Origin: Marinobacter sp. AC-23
Lineage (GTDB): Bacteria; Pseudomonadota; Gammaproteobacteria; Pseudomonadales; Oleiphilaceae
Direction of reading: 5' to 3'
DNA length: 64,000 nucleotides
Assembly (NCBI RefSeq): GCF_001858325.1
Contig: NZ_MBPP01000006.1
Coordinates: 1 to 64,000 of the forward strand
Shown: piece after piece, positions 19,746 to 29,848 of the stretch
Layout: every line of letters starts with the position of its first letter
Position numbering within the stretch: position 1 is the stretch's first letter
Notes under the pieces: model-generated
Seen by the model: the letters and a program-made list of their open reading frames with translations, nothing else
Told to the model about the DNA's origin: nothing
Databases searched by the model: none
Translations under genes and position numbers: made by a program

Positions 19746-19780
19746 TAAAGGCTCTTAGAGGCAATCTAAGGGCCTTTTTC
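19746..19780 (+). terminator. Terminator of the tRNA operon
   Basis: AAAGGCTCTTAGA, loop GGCAA, TCTAAGGGCCTTTTT: a stem with one bulge followed by a T-run, directly after tRNA-Leu. The rest of the 321-nt gap up to tig (19781-20061) holds no gene; it is pyrimidine-rich around 19840-19870 and must contain the tig promoter, which I cannot pin down. Confidence 0.85.
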
Positions 19781-20061
19781 ATTATAGCTCTAGCTGATTG
19801 CCCTAAGTGCACGGCACTTAATTCTATGAATCCGGGGTTGTCCCCCCTTTGTTTTTCTTTTTTTGCCCCAAACTCCTCCTTTATAAGCGCCGCCGTTATC
19901 GCGAACCCTGAAACTACCTTTGGCAGATGATTCTCTCGTTGGGGCAAACCGTGATAAACTAACGGCTTTTAATTTTGGGTCCTTTCCGAGGAAACCGCTC
20001 AGGAATGGACTTTTGGTTTTAATTTCATTCATATACCGAACCCGAAACTTGAGGATCCTCC

Positions 20062-21369
20062 ATGCAAGTGTCTGTAGAAACGACCTCCAACATTGAGCGT
20101 CACATGACGATTAGTGTGCCCGCCCAAGAAATTGACCAAGCGGTTCAGAAACGCCTGCAGGAAACTGCGCGCACGGTGCGCCTGAACGGTTTCCGTCCTG
20201 GCAAGGTGCCCATGAGCGTGGTCAAGCGTCGTTTCGGTGACAGCGTGCGCCAGGAAATTGTCGGCGATATCATGCGCGACAACTACATCAAAGCGCTGCA
20301 GGAGCAGGATATTAACCCTGCGGGCTGGCCTAAGCTTGAGCCAAAAACCATGGAAGCCGGCAAGGATCTCGAGTTCGTTGCCATTTTCGAAGTTCTTCCT
20401 GAAATTGTGCTGGGCGACCTGAGCAAGATTTCCATCGAGAAGCTGACCTCTGAGATTACCGACAAAGATATTGACACCATGGTCGATAACTTGCGTCGCC
20501 AGCAGGCCACCATGAAATCTGTTAAGCGTAAGTCCAAGAACAAAGACGTGCTGACGATCGATTTCAAGGGCTCTATCGACGGTGAAGAGTTTGAAGGCGG
20601 CGCCGCTGAAGGTCATAAGCTGACTCTGGGTTCTGATCAGATGATTCCAGGCTTTGAAAAAGCCATCGTTGGTGGCAAGGCTGGCGAAGAGCTTGAGATT
20701 GAAGTGACATTCCCTGAGGATTATCACAACGAAGATCTCAAAGGAAAGCCTGCAAAGTTTGATATCAAGATTCACGAGGTTGAAGAGCCGCAGCTGCCAG
20801 AGCTGAATGCCGAGTTCTTTACCAAGTTTGGTATTGAGGCAGAAGACGAAGCCGCCTTCCGTGAAGAAGTGAAAAAGAACATGGAGCGTGAGCTCAAGCA
20901 GGCCGTTGCTAACAAGGTCAAGAATGACGTTGTAGACGGTCTTTTGGAAACCACTGAGGTGGATATTCCTAGTACCTTGGCCGATCAGGAAATTGATCGT
21001 CTGCGTCAAGACGCAGTTAAGCGCTTTGGTGGCCAGGTGGACTTCCAGCAACTGCCTAAAGAAATTTTCCAGGAGCAGGCTGAGCGTCGTGTTAAAACGG
21101 GATTGCTTTTCCAGGAAGTTGTTAAGGTTAACGACCTGAAAGTAGATCCGGCCAAGGTTGATGAAAAGATCCAGGAGATCGCGTCAACGTATGAACAGCC
21201 AGATGAAGTCATTGCACACTTTAGTGGCAATCCGGAGCAGAAGAGCCAAATTGAGTCTTCTGTACTGGAAGACCAGGTTGTTGATTATGTACTGTCACAG
21301 GCCCAGGTAACGGATAAGAAGGTCAAGTACGAAGAGGCTATTCAGGCTGGGCAGGCGCAGCAGGGCTGA
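20062..21369 (+). CDS. tig: Trigger factor
   Basis: A 435-residue ribosome-associated chaperone and prolyl isomerase. The N-terminal ribosome-binding domain carries the signature GFRPGKVPMSVVKRRFG (loop near residues 44-60); the FKBP-type PPIase domain follows (about 160-240, with VLTIDFKGSIDGEEFEGG), and the C-terminal helical cradle ends the chain. The ATG follows GAGG. First of the tig-clpP-clpX-lon series, all on the plus strand, each separated by 70-190 nt and some by terminators. Confidence 0.97.
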   Translation: MQVSVETTSNIERHMTISVPAQEIDQAVQKRLQETARTVRLNGFRPGKVPMSVVKRRFGDSVRQEIVGDIMRDNYIKALQEQDINPAGWPKLEPKTMEAGKDLEFVAIFEVLPEIVLGDLSKISIEKLTSEITDKDIDTMVDNLRRQQATMKSVKRKSKNKDVLTIDFKGSIDGEEFEGGAAEGHKLTLGSDQMIPGFEKAIVGGKAGEELEIEVTFPEDYHNEDLKGKPAKFDIKIHEVEEPQLPELNAEFFTKFGIEAEDEAAFREEVKKNMERELKQAVANKVKNDVVDGLLETTEVDIPSTLADQEIDRLRQDAVKRFGGQVDFQQLPKEIFQEQAERRVKTGLLFQEVVKVNDLKVDPAKVDEKIQEIASTYEQPDEVIAHFSGNPEQKSQIESSVLEDQVVDYVLSQAQVTDKKVKYEEAIQAGQAQQG

Positions 21370-21430
21370 TACTGACCAGATAATTGTGCCAGGGTCGGAT
21401 TGAATTCGGCCTGGCTGGCCTAATAAAGTT

Positions 21431-21456
21431 AACAGCCGGCATGTCCGGCTGTTTTC
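21431..21456 (+). terminator. Terminator after tig
   Basis: AACAGCCGG, loop CATGT, CCGGCTGTT then TT: a 9-bp perfect stem with a short T-tail 61 nt after the tig stop. It is probably partial, since clpP follows closely. Confidence 0.6.
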
Positions 21457-21555
21457 AGCTTGGTTGGCGACTGGCAAAGTATAAGATGCAAGAATACTGA
21501 AAATGCCGTGGTTTGAAGCCACGTCCTATTTTTTCATAAGGAGTTCAGGCGCATC

Positions 21556-22191
21556 ATGATGCAGAAACCGATTGATGGTCCCGCAATGGTTACCAGTTCC
21601 GGCTTGGTGCCAATGGTTATCGAGCAGACTGCCCGCGGGGAGCGCTCGTTCGATATTTATTCCCGTCTGCTCAAGGAACGCGTGATCTTCATGGTGGGCC
21701 AAGTGGAAGATCACATGGCTAACCTGATCGTGGCGCAGCTTCTGTTCCTGGAATCGGAAAACCCGGACAAAGACATTCACCTTTACATCAACAGCCCAGG
21801 CGGCTCTGTAACTGCAGGCATGTCCATTTACGACACCATGCAATTTATCAAGCCGGATGTGTCAACCCTGTGTGTGGGCCAAGCGGCGAGCATGGGCGCA
21901 TTCTTGTTGGCTGGTGGTGCTGAAGGCAAGCGTGCCTGTTTGCCCAACTCGCGGGTAATGATTCATCAACCTCTGGGTGGTTATCAGGGCCAGGCAACTG
22001 ATATTGAGATCCATACCCGCGAGATTCTCAAGATACGGCATACGCTCAATTCCATCCTGGCCTACCATACTGGCCAAGATCTGGAAACGCTCGCAAGGGA
22101 CACGGATCGTGACAATTTCATGGATCCGACCCAGGCGAAAGAGTATGGCCTGATTGACTCGATACTTGATAAGCGCGTACCGAATAAATAA
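21556..22191 (+). CDS. clpP: ATP-dependent Clp protease proteolytic subunit
   Basis: A 211-residue serine protease forming the 14-mer chamber used with ClpX and ClpA. Catalytic Ser112 lies in [15 protein letters not shown], His137 in [10 protein letters not shown], and the Asp in RDNFMDP. The oligomerisation and N-terminal segments ([25 protein letters not shown]) are standard. Two adjacent ATG codons (21556, 21559) are possible starts, preceded by AAGGAG at about 21538-21543. Confidence 0.97.
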   Translation: MMQKPIDGPAMVTSSGLVPMVIEQTARGERSFDIYSRLLKERVIFMVGQVEDHMANLIVAQLLFLESENPDKDIHLYINSPGGSVTAGMSIYDTMQFIKPDVSTLCVGQAASMGAFLLAGGAEGKRACLPNSRVMIHQPLGGYQGQATDIEIHTREILKIRHTLNSILAYHTGQDLETLARDTDRDNFMDPTQAKEYGLIDSILDKRVPNK

Positions 22192-22269
22192 TACTGGCAG
22201 TAATTGCATCACCCCTGGCCGGCGCACGATTATTTAAAGCGCCGGCAAAACGAGATCAGAGGTATTTCA

Positions 22270-23553
22270 ATGGCAGATGAAAGAAACGGCAGAGGCGACG
22301 ATAACGGCAAGTTGCTCTACTGCTCGTTTTGTGGAAAAAGCCAGCATGAAGTCCGTAAGCTCATTGCAGGGCCTTCGGTGTTCATCTGCGACGAGTGTGT
22401 CGACCTGTGCAACGATATTATCCGCGAAGAGATTCAGGAGAATGCGCAGGAGGAGCCGAGTGATCGTCTTCCCACACCAGCTGAAATCCGCAACACACTT
22501 GATGAGTATGTCATCGGCCAGGATCGCGCCAAAGTTGTGCTCGCGGTAGCGGTTTACAATCACTACAAGCGTCTCCGATATGGTGAAGGCAAGGGCGATG
22601 TTGAGCTAGGCAAGAGCAATATTCTGCTGATTGGCCCCACGGGTAGTGGTAAAACACTGCTTGCAGAGACACTGGCCCGCATGCTCAATGTGCCATTCAC
22701 CATTGCAGACGCCACAACGCTTACGGAAGCGGGCTATGTAGGTGAAGACGTTGAGAACATCATCCAGAAGCTGCTTCAGAAGTGCGATTACGATGTGGAC
22801 AAAGCCCAGAGAGGTATTGTGTACATTGATGAGATCGACAAGATTTCACGCAAGTCTGATAACCCTTCGATTACCCGGGATGTTTCCGGTGAGGGTGTTC
22901 AGCAGGCATTGCTAAAACTGATTGAAGGTACGGTTGCGTCTGTGCCGCCTCAGGGTGGGCGCAAGCATCCACAGCAGGAATTCCTGCAGGTTGATACCGG
23001 CAACATGCTGTTTATCTGTGGTGGTGCGTTTGCCGGCCTGGATAAGGTTATTCGTGATCGTACCGAAAAGAGCAGCATTGGCTTCTCTGCGGCGGTTACC
23101 AGCCAGGACGACAGCCGAAATATGGGCGATGTGATCAAGCACGTTGAGACAGAAGATCTTGTCAAATACGGCCTGATTCCGGAATTTGTAGGGCGCCTGC
23201 CCGTTATTGCCACGTTGAATGAGCTGGATGAAGACGCGCTGGTACAGATTCTGACAGAACCGAAGAACTCCCTAACCAGGCAGTATCAGAAGCTGTTTGA
23301 TATGGAAGGCGTCGAATTGGACTTCCGTGACGACGCGTTGCGAGCTGTTGCAGGTAAGGCTCTGGAGCGCAAAACCGGCGCCCGTGGCCTTCGTTCCATT
23401 ATGGAAGCTACGCTGCTGGATACCATGTACCAGATTCCGTCTGAGCATGATATTTCCAAGGTTGTGATTGACGAGAGTGTCATCAAAGGCGATTCGGAAC
23501 CGTTCAAGATCTATGCGAGTACCGATCATGCCAAGGCCGTGCCGGATGATTAA
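22270..23553 (+). CDS. clpX: ATP-dependent Clp protease ATP-binding subunit ClpX
   Basis: A 427-residue AAA+ unfoldase delivering substrates to ClpP. The N-terminal zinc-binding domain has C18, C21, C40 and C43; Walker A is GPTGSGKT, Walker [11 protein letters not shown]; the RKH loop region and sensor motifs follow ([12 protein letters not shown] as sensor 2). The ATG at 22270 gives the standard MADERNGRG start after AGAGG; a 22-residue upstream extension is rejected. 78 nt after clpP. Confidence 0.97.
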   Translation: MADERNGRGDDNGKLLYCSFCGKSQHEVRKLIAGPSVFICDECVDLCNDIIREEIQENAQEEPSDRLPTPAEIRNTLDEYVIGQDRAKVVLAVAVYNHYKRLRYGEGKGDVELGKSNILLIGPTGSGKTLLAETLARMLNVPFTIADATTLTEAGYVGEDVENIIQKLLQKCDYDVDKAQRGIVYIDEIDKISRKSDNPSITRDVSGEGVQQALLKLIEGTVASVPPQGGRKHPQQEFLQVDTGNMLFICGGAFAGLDKVIRDRTEKSSIGFSAAVTSQDDSRNMGDVIKHVETEDLVKYGLIPEFVGRLPVIATLNELDEDALVQILTEPKNSLTRQYQKLFDMEGVELDFRDDALRAVAGKALERKTGARGLRSIMEATLLDTMYQIPSEHDISKVVIDESVIKGDSEPFKIYASTDHAKAVPDD

Positions 23554-23590
23554 TGGGTCTATCACATCAGAGTGAGATAACCGATAGATA

Positions 23591-23621
23591 TTAAAAAAGG
23601 GGCGAAATGCCCCTTTTTTAA
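23591..23621. terminator. Terminator after clpX
   Basis: A perfect 13-bp stem (TTAAAAAAGGGGC and its complement) with a GAAAT loop and six T. It separates clpPX from lon. Confidence 0.95.
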
Positions 23622-23734
23622 TGGTTTGTATCAACAGGGCAGCGTGCTGTGTTGTTTGGTAAAAAGATTGCAATTTAAACAGTCGCCCCAATGTAGGGTG
23701 GTATGCTGAATGAAACACCGTCAGAGGATTCCTT

Positions 23735-26151
23735 ATGACCCGGATACCCGAAGATATCGTGCAAGAATACCCGCTACTTCCTCTCCGCGACGTAGTGGTG
23801 TTTCCGCACATGGTGGTCCCCTTGTTTGTGGGCCGCGAAAAATCCATCCAGGCTTTGGAAGCTGCGATGGAAGGAAGCAAGGAAATCCTGCTGGTAGCCC
23901 AGCGAGACGCCTCCACAGATGAGCCAGGCCCGGATGATGTGTTTGATATGGGCACATTGGCCACCGTACTGCAGATGCTCCGCCTCCCGGATGGCACGGT
24001 AAAAGTGTTGGTCGAGGGTAACGCCCGAGCTGCGATAAGTAACATTACGGAGGCTGAGTACTTGTCCGGTGGCGCAACGCTGATGGACGAGGAAAGCCTG
24101 CCGGAGCGCGAAGAAAAAGTGCTCCTGCAAACCCTGACGGAAGAGTTTGAAAAGTATGTGAAGCTGTCCAGAAAGGTGCCGTCGGAAGTCTCCAGTGCGC
24201 TCACCGGGATCGAAGAGTTGGAGCGCCTTGCAGATACCATGGCCGCTCATCTCGAAATGAATATTCCGGAAAAGCAGGAGCTTCTTGAGGCGCTGGACCT
24301 GAGTAAGCGCGTAGAGTTGCTGCTAGGTAAACTGGATGGCGAGATTGACTGATTGAGGTTGAGAAGCGCATCCGTGGTCGCGTCAAGAAGCAGATGGAAC
24401 GCAGCCAGCGTGAGTATTACCTGAACGAACAGATGAAGGCTATCCAGAAAGAAATGGGTAACCTGGGCGAAGGCAATAACGATTTTGAAGAGCTGGAGCA
24501 AAAGCTTGAGGAAGCCGGCCTGCCGGAAGAAGCTCGCAAGAAAACCGAAACAGAGCTAAACAAACTCAAGATGATGTCGCCTATGTCTGCCGAAGCCACG
24601 GTTGTTCGTGGTTATATCGACTGGATGCTGGCCGTACCCTGGAAAAAGCGCAGCCGTGTGCGTCACGACATTGAAAAGGCCCGGGAGATTCTTGATCAGG
24701 ATCATTACGGCCTGGACGAGGTTAAGAAGCGCATTCTCGAATACCTTGCGGTGCAAAGCCGTGTAAAAAAGGTTAAGGGACCTGTGTTGTGTCTGGTGGG
24801 GCCTCCTGGTGTTGGTAAGACATCCTTGGGCCAATCTATTGCCCGGGCTACAAACCGCAAGTACACCCGTATGGCCCTTGGCGGTGTGCGCGATGAGGCT
24901 GAGATTCGTGGCCACCGTAAAACCTATATTGGCGCGCTGCCCGGCAAGTTGCTGCAGAAACTATCCAAAGTGGCGGTGAAAAACCCGCTGTTCTTGTTTG
25001 ATGAGATCGACAAGATGGGTATGGATCACCGTGGCGACCCGGCATCGGCCTTGCTGGAAGTGCTGGATCCCGAGCAGAATCACACGTTCAACGATCATTA
25101 TCTGGAAGTGGATTACGATCTCTCCGATGTGATGTTCGTGTGTACATCCAACTCTATGGATATTCCGCCCGCGCTATTGGACCGAATGGAAATTATCCGG
25201 ATTCCGGGGTACACGGAAGACGAGAAGGTCAATATTGCGCTTCGATACTTGCTACCCAAGCAGATCAAGGCGAACGGCCTGCGTAAGGATGAGCTGACAC
25301 TGCCAGAAGAGACCTTGCGCGATCTGGTTCGTTATTACACTCGCGAGGCCGGTGTTCGTGGCCTGGAGCGAGAAATTGCCAAGATATGCAGAAAGGTTGT
25401 TCGCGAGCATGTAGAAGCAGGTGATAAGGCCACCGTAACTCTTAAGTCAGACATGCTTGAGCATTACTCAGGCGTGCGTAAGGTCAGCTTTGGGCTCGCG
25501 GAGGAAACCAACCAGGTTGGCCAGGTAACCGGTTTGGCATGGACTCAGGTGGGCGGCGAACTGCTAACTATTGAGTGTGCGTTAACGCCCGGCAAGGGCA
25601 GGGTTGTAAAAACCGGGTCTTTGGGCGACGTCATGCAGGAGTCGATCCAGACTGCGCTTACCGTGGTAAGAAGCCGAGCTCCAGGGTTGGGTATTTCCGA
25701 TGATTTTCATGAAAAACACGATCTACACGTGCACGTACCCGAAGGTGCGACCCCAAAAGATGGCCCCAGTGCCGGTATTGGCATGTGCACAGCGCTCGTT
25801 TCTGCACTGACCAAAATTCCGGTACGTGCCGACGTCGCGATGACCGGTGAGATTACCCTCCGTGGCCGTGTGTTGGCTATTGGCGGCCTCAAGGAGAAGC
25901 TTCTTGCAGCTCACCGAGGGGGTATAAAAACCATCATCATTCCAGATGAAAACACTAGGGATCTCAAAGAGATACCGGATAATATAAAAGCGTCACTGGA
26001 GATTCTCCCAGTGAAGTGGATTGATGAAGTTCTGGATATTGCGTTGGCTTATGCGCCCGAGCCAAACACAGCAAGTTCATCTACTGAAACAGGGTCTGGC
26101 AAGTCCCGTGACGACGACGGTGACAGTGCAGAACGCATAAATACACATTAA
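23735..26151 (+). CDS. lon: ATP-dependent Lon protease (frame-broken)
   Basis: AAA+ serine protease for misfolded and regulatory proteins. The N-terminal substrate domain ([22 protein letters not shown]) is followed by a coiled coil, the ATPase domain with Walker [10 protein letters not shown] and Walker [11 protein letters not shown], and a C-terminal protease with the catalytic Ser in [10 protein letters not shown] and Lys in [10 protein letters not shown]. One C is missing at about 24349: GACCTGATTGAGGTT restores [20 protein letters not shown]. Repaired length is 805 residues, typical. The C-terminal tail is unusually rich in Ser/Asp. A sequence error is far more likely than loss of Lon. 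Confidence 0.95.
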
Positions 26152-26181
26152 AGCTTGGATGAGTTGTTGACATGCCGGAGA

Positions 26182-26228
26182 GCCCATTGGTATAACTGTT
26201 TCGCCGCGAAGCAGCCAATACCAAGGGC
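26182..26228. other. Long imperfect palindrome in the lon-hupB intergenic region
   Basis: Nested inverted repeats over 47 nt: GCCC/GGGC, TTGGTAT/ATACCAA, CTG/CAG and TTCG/CGAA around a tiny loop. No T-run follows, so it is not a standard terminator. It could be an mRNA 3' end structure, a protein-binding palindrome or a REP-like unit; I see no second copy in the window. Confidence 0.6.
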
Positions 26229-26389
26229 TCCCGCGCAATAAGTGCCTATTCCAAACACCGGTTGAACGCCGAAAGGAATAAGAAAACCGAAGAATGGAAT
26301 TCTCAGACCGCATATGCGATAGTCGAGAACGTCCGAGAAAAAACAATCCGACCTAGAACATCTTCAACCTGAAAGCGAAGGGGTTTAGT

Positions 26390-26662
26390 GTGAACAAGTC
26401 CGAACTAATCGATGCAATTGCAGAATCAGCAGATATTTCCAAAGCCGCCGCTGGCCGTGCTCTGGACGCAATGACCAACTCTATCACCGGTGCCCTCAAA
26501 AAAGGCGATCAGGTTACTCTGATTGGTTTTGGTACTTTCTCCGTGAAAGATCGTGCTGCGCGCACAGGTCGTAACCCACAAACCGGTGCCGAGATCAAGA
26601 TTGCGGCCTCCAAAGTACCTGGGTTTAAAGCAGGTAAGGCCCTGAAAGACGCCGTTAAGTAA
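26390..26662 (+). CDS. hupB: DNA-binding protein HU-beta
   Basis: A 90-residue nucleoid protein. [27 protein letters not shown] helices, [21 protein letters not shown] (DNA-binding beta-arm), and [21 protein letters not shown] end are all standard HU. GTG start at 26390 after GAAGGGG. It follows lon, as in many gammaproteobacteria, with a 238-nt intergenic region and its own terminator. Confidence 0.97.
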   Translation: MNKSELIDAIAESADISKAAAGRALDAMTNSITGALKKGDQVTLIGFGTFSVKDRAARTGRNPQTGAEIKIAASKVPGFKAGKALKDAVK

Positions 26663-26712
26663 CGGTTCTTTCTCCGGCGGCTCCTGTCAAAAGGAGTCGC
26701 CAAGAAGAATTC

Positions 26713-26742
26713 AAGGCGCATTCCTACAGGGTGCGCCTTTTT
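26713..26742 (+). terminator. Terminator after hupB
   Basis: AAGGCGCA, an 11-nt loop, TGCGCCTT followed by TTT, about 50 nt past the hupB stop. Confidence 0.85.
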
Positions 26743-26824
26743 ACGTTGAGTGCACCGGCAGCAGGCTCTGATACCGCCGCCAAATGATCAAACTGCACGA
26801 CCTTGAACAGGGTTCGGGAGAAAC

Positions 26825-28678
26825 ATGCTTCAAGATATACGGGAAAATTCCCAGGGGACGATTGCCAAGATCATTATCGGTCTGTTGGTGGTGTCCCTCT
26901 CCATCTGGGGAATGGATGCCATTGTTGGTGGCTTCTCCGGCGAGCCGGAAGTGGCAACCGTTAACGGCGAGGACATTACAGAGCGGGAATTCCTGCGGGT
27001 TGTCCAAATGGAAAGCCAGCGTCGTCTTTCCGAAATGGAGCGCCCCGATCCGGCCATGCTGAACGAGGATCAGGTCCGCAAAGATGTACTCGATTCGCTG
27101 ATTCAGGAACAGGTGCTCATTCAAGACGCCAGCGCTCAGGGCCTCGCGCTCAATGATGCAGATATTGATGCGTTGATCACCCAGATGCCGCAATTTCAGG
27201 TTGATGGGCAATTTAGCCGTGATCGCTTTGTGGCCTCAGTTCGCAACCTGGGTATGGGTGTAGGTGAATTTCGTGAAGCCATGCGCAAACAGTATGTCGT
27301 CAATCAGATCCGTGGTGGCGTTATGCAAAGCGGTCTTGTAGCTGATGAGAATGCAGCACAACTCCTGCGAATTCAGAACCAAACCCGTAACTTCCGTTCA
27401 GTTCAGATTCCCGCAAGTGCGGTGTCTGATGAGGTTGAAGTTACCGACGCAGACATCGAAGCTTTCTATAACGAAAACGGCGAAGCGTTCAGCCAACCCG
27501 AGCAAGTCGATGCGACTTACATAACTTTATCGTTGGGTGCGCTGGCAGAGAAGATCGAGATCAGTCAAGAGGACCTTAAAGCCTACTACGAGCAGCGCGC
27601 TGGTGATCTGGCCCGTGAGGAGCGTCGTGCGTCCCATATTCTGATTGAAGACGGTGCCGACGCCGAGCAGACGATAGCCTCCATAAAGAAGCGCCTGGAT
27701 GCCGGAGAAAACTTTGAAGATCTGGCTAAAGAGATGTCCGTTGATACCGTCTCTGCGAAGGAGGGCGGTGATCTTGGTTATGCAGGTCGTGGCGTCTATG
27801 ACGAGGCCTTTGAAAACGCGCTGTTTGCCTTGGAAGAGGACAAGGTATCAGGCCCTGTGAGGACCAGTTTTGGTGTGCACCTGATTCGTTTGGACGACAT
27901 TCGCCGTTCAGAAGTTCCGCCGCTGGCAGAGCTTGAGCAGCAGCTTCGCTCCGAGCTTGCTCGCGAGCTTGCCCAGGAAGAATATGCAAAAGTGCGCTCC
28001 GAACTCGCTGACTCAGCTTATGCCGCAGATGATCTTGCCGGTCCAGCTAAAGAGCTGGGTCTGGAAATCCGCGAAGCCAAAGGTGTTACCAAAAATGGTG
28101 GTCAGGCGCCTTTTGACCACGCAGGACTGGTGCGCCAGCTATTCTCGGACGATGTTCTTGAAGGTGGGTATAACACCGAACTGATCGACGTGGGCGATAG
28201 CGTCTCCGTTGTTACCCGTGTTGGCGAATATCGTAAAGCACAGCAGCTTGCTTTAGAGGATGTACGCGATGATATTCGCCGTACCCTTGAGTCTCGCAAG
28301 AACCGTGAGCTGCTTGGCGATCGTGCTGACGCCATCATTGCTGACCTTGAGAAAGGCGAGACGCTGGAGGCTCTGGGTGTCGGCGAATGGGAACAGCATG
28401 AAGATCAAGCACGAAATACTCAGGGTGCCGACCCGCGGGTTGTTCAAGCTGCGTTCTCTTTGGCCCGCTCCGTTGACGGTGAGCCGAGTTACGGTACCGC
28501 TATGACACAGAACGGTGTTGTCGTGATTGCCTTGGATGCGGTAAATGAAGGCAGTACAGAAGAGGGCAGCGGTGACCTGAATCAGTTGCGCACTTTCCTG
28601 GCTTCACTTGAAGGCCAGCGTGAATACGCAGCCTATCAGCAGTTCTTGAGAAACAGCGCCGAAGTATCAAGGCCATAA
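26825..28678 (+). CDS. ppiD: Periplasmic folding chaperone PpiD
   Basis: A 617-residue inner-membrane-anchored chaperone acting on proteins leaving the Sec translocon. A short cytosolic tail, one helix (IIIGLLVVSLSIWGMDAIV, about residues 18-36), a SurA_N-like domain, a parvulin PpiC domain (about 260-355, RRASHILIEDGAD to FGVHLIRLDDI) and a C-terminal helical domain. The start ATG is preceded by GGGAG. The usual neighbour of hupB. Confidence 0.93.
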   Translation: MLQDIRENSQGTIAKIIIGLLVVSLSIWGMDAIVGGFSGEPEVATVNGEDITEREFLRVVQMESQRRLSEMERPDPAMLNEDQVRKDVLDSLIQEQVLIQDASAQGLALNDADIDALITQMPQFQVDGQFSRDRFVASVRNLGMGVGEFREAMRKQYVVNQIRGGVMQSGLVADENAAQLLRIQNQTRNFRSVQIPASAVSDEVEVTDADIEAFYNENGEAFSQPEQVDATYITLSLGALAEKIEISQEDLKAYYEQRAGDLAREERRASHILIEDGADAEQTIASIKKRLDAGENFEDLAKEMSVDTVSAKEGGDLGYAGRGVYDEAFENALFALEEDKVSGPVRTSFGVHLIRLDDIRRSEVPPLAELEQQLRSELARELAQEEYAKVRSELADSAYAADDLAGPAKELGLEIREAKGVTKNGGQAPFDHAGLVRQLFSDDVLEGGYNTELIDVGDSVSVVTRVGEYRKAQQLALEDVRDDIRRTLESRKNRELLGDRADAIIADLEKGETLEALGVGEWEQHEDQARNTQGADPRVVQAAFSLARSVDGEPSYGTAMTQNGVVVIALDAVNEGSTEEGSGDLNQLRTFLASLEGQREYAAYQQFLRNSAEVSRP

Positions 28679-28689
28679 GGCCGCGCTAA

Positions 28690-28734
28690 AATAAAAAACC
28701 CGAGCAGCTTAATTTGTTGCCCGGGTTTTTTATT
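28690..28734. terminator. Bidirectional terminator between ppiD and hexR
   Basis: AATAAAAAACCCG and CGGGTTTTTTATT arms (13 bp) with an inner GCAGC/GTTGC stem. A- and T-runs on both sides serve the convergent ppiD and hexR genes. Confidence 0.93.
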
Positions 28735-28755
28735 GGCTATCGCAAAAGATGGCGC

Positions 28756-29637
28756 TCAGTCATCAGGCGTCGATGGAAAGCGGGTAGGCATCAAGCTGTC
28801 TTTGATTTTCTTGAGATGTCCCAGAAAGTCTGCGCCGCGCTTGAGCGTAACGCCCGTGGCCAAGATGTCGATAATTGTCAGGTGGATGATTCTGGAAGAC
28901 ATGGGCATATAGACCTCGATATCTTCCGGGGCCGTGACCTCCAACGATGTAGTACAGACTTCAGAAAGTGGAGAGTTTGGTGATGTGATGCCGATAACGG
29001 TCGCGCCGTTATCCCGTGCAATACGGGCAATATCCACAGTTTCTCTGGTGCGGCCGGTGTAAGAGATCAGCACGATGACATCCCCAACGCTCGCGCCGGC
29101 AGCGACCATTCGTTGCATCAGAGCGTCGTCATAGGACATGACAGGGATGTTAAAGCGGAAAAACTTGTGCTGGGCGTCCAGCGCTACAGACGCGGATCCG
29201 CCCATGCCAAAGAAATTAATCTGCTTGGCCTGAATCAGGTAGTCGATAGCTGTTGCTAAAGCTTGAGGGTCCAGCGCCTGCCGAGCCTTGTCGAGGTTGG
29301 ACATGGTGCTCAGCATGATCTTGTCAGCGAACTCTGAGACTGTGTCGCCGGGTTCAATGTTCTGGCCAATGTAGGGCGTGCCGGTGGCGATGCTCTGTGC
29401 AAGGCGGATTTTGAAATCTGGGAAGCCTGTGGCCGAGAAACCCCGACAAAATCGGTTGACGGTAGGCTCACTGACATTCGAAGCTCGGGCCAGAGCTGCA
29501 ATGCTGTAACGAGTTGCCGCGCTTGGGTCGCGCAGGATAGCCTCTGCCACTTTGCGTTCTGATTTGTTCAGAGTTTCCAGCCGAGACTGGATATCCTCCA
29601 GCAAATTGTCATCACGATGTGCCCGGTTTTCGGCCAT
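28756..29637 (-). CDS. hexR: HexR transcriptional regulator (RpiR family)
   Basis: A 293-residue regulator of central carbon metabolism. N-terminal HTH (ATRYSIAALARASNVSEPTVNRFCRGFSATGFPDFK) and C-terminal SIS sugar-phosphate domain (INFFGMGGSASVALDAQHKFF, VIVLISYTGRTRETVDIA). In known systems it senses the Entner-Doudoroff intermediate KDPG and controls zwf, edd, eda, pyk and others. The ATG at 29637 is chosen for its AGGGAG Shine-Dalgarno; an 11-residue longer start exists. Divergent from zwf with about 211 nt between starts holding candidate operators. Confidence 0.93.
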   Translation of the reverse strand: MAENRAHRDDNLLEDIQSRLETLNKSERKVAEAILRDPSAATRYSIAALARASNVSEPTVNRFCRGFSATGFPDFKIRLAQSIATGTPYIGQNIEPGDTVSEFADKIMLSTMSNLDKARQALDPQALATAIDYLIQAKQINFFGMGGSASVALDAQHKFFRFNIPVMSYDDALMQRMVAAGASVGDVIVLISYTGRTRETVDIARIARDNGATVIGITSPNSPLSEVCTTSLEVTAPEDIEVYMPMSSRIIHLTIIDILATGVTLKRGADFLGHLKKIKDSLMPTRFPSTPDD

Positions 29638-29713
29638 CAAAACTACTCCCTGAATTCTGGATGTCATCATTATTGAATATGGGCTAATTATACCGGGATT
29701 TTACCTGGTTTTG

Positions 29714-29731
29714 GGTAGTAAACGTATCAAT
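29714..29731 (-). promoter_or_regulatory. Motif shared between the hexR and pyk leaders (copy 1)
   Basis: Plus-strand text GGTAGTAAACGTATCAAT matches GGTAGTAAATATATCAAT upstream of pyk (34183-34200) at 16 of 18 positions, in the same orientation relative to the minus-strand gene. Candidate regulator-binding site, plausibly HexR. Confidence 0.5.
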
Positions 29732-29767
29732 GCTCCGGTGTTTCCCTTGGATAAATCCCCGCGTGGT

Positions 29768-29794
29768 GTCATTATTTAAATAAAATTACTACAT
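29768..29794 (+). promoter_or_regulatory. Candidate HexR operator upstream of zwf
   Basis: GTCATTATTTA (29768-29778) followed by TAAAATTAC (29781-29789) and TACA. Both words also occur between pyk and edd: the first at 34211-34221 on the opposite strand, the second at 34251-34259. Sharing of both words by the two intergenic regions of the block suggests a common regulator. Confidence 0.45.
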
Positions 29795-29848
29795 TTCACA
29801 CCAAGAATAGGCAGTTTAATTGCCTGAATCACAGAAGGGGCGCATTGA

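Noticed and set aside
20029..21051. 340-codon minus-strand frame opposite tig
   Set aside because: Shadow of trigger factor; no homology-like motifs.
23272..24240. 322-codon minus-strand frame across clpX-lon
   Set aside because: It crosses the clpX terminator and two conserved genes; no start signal.
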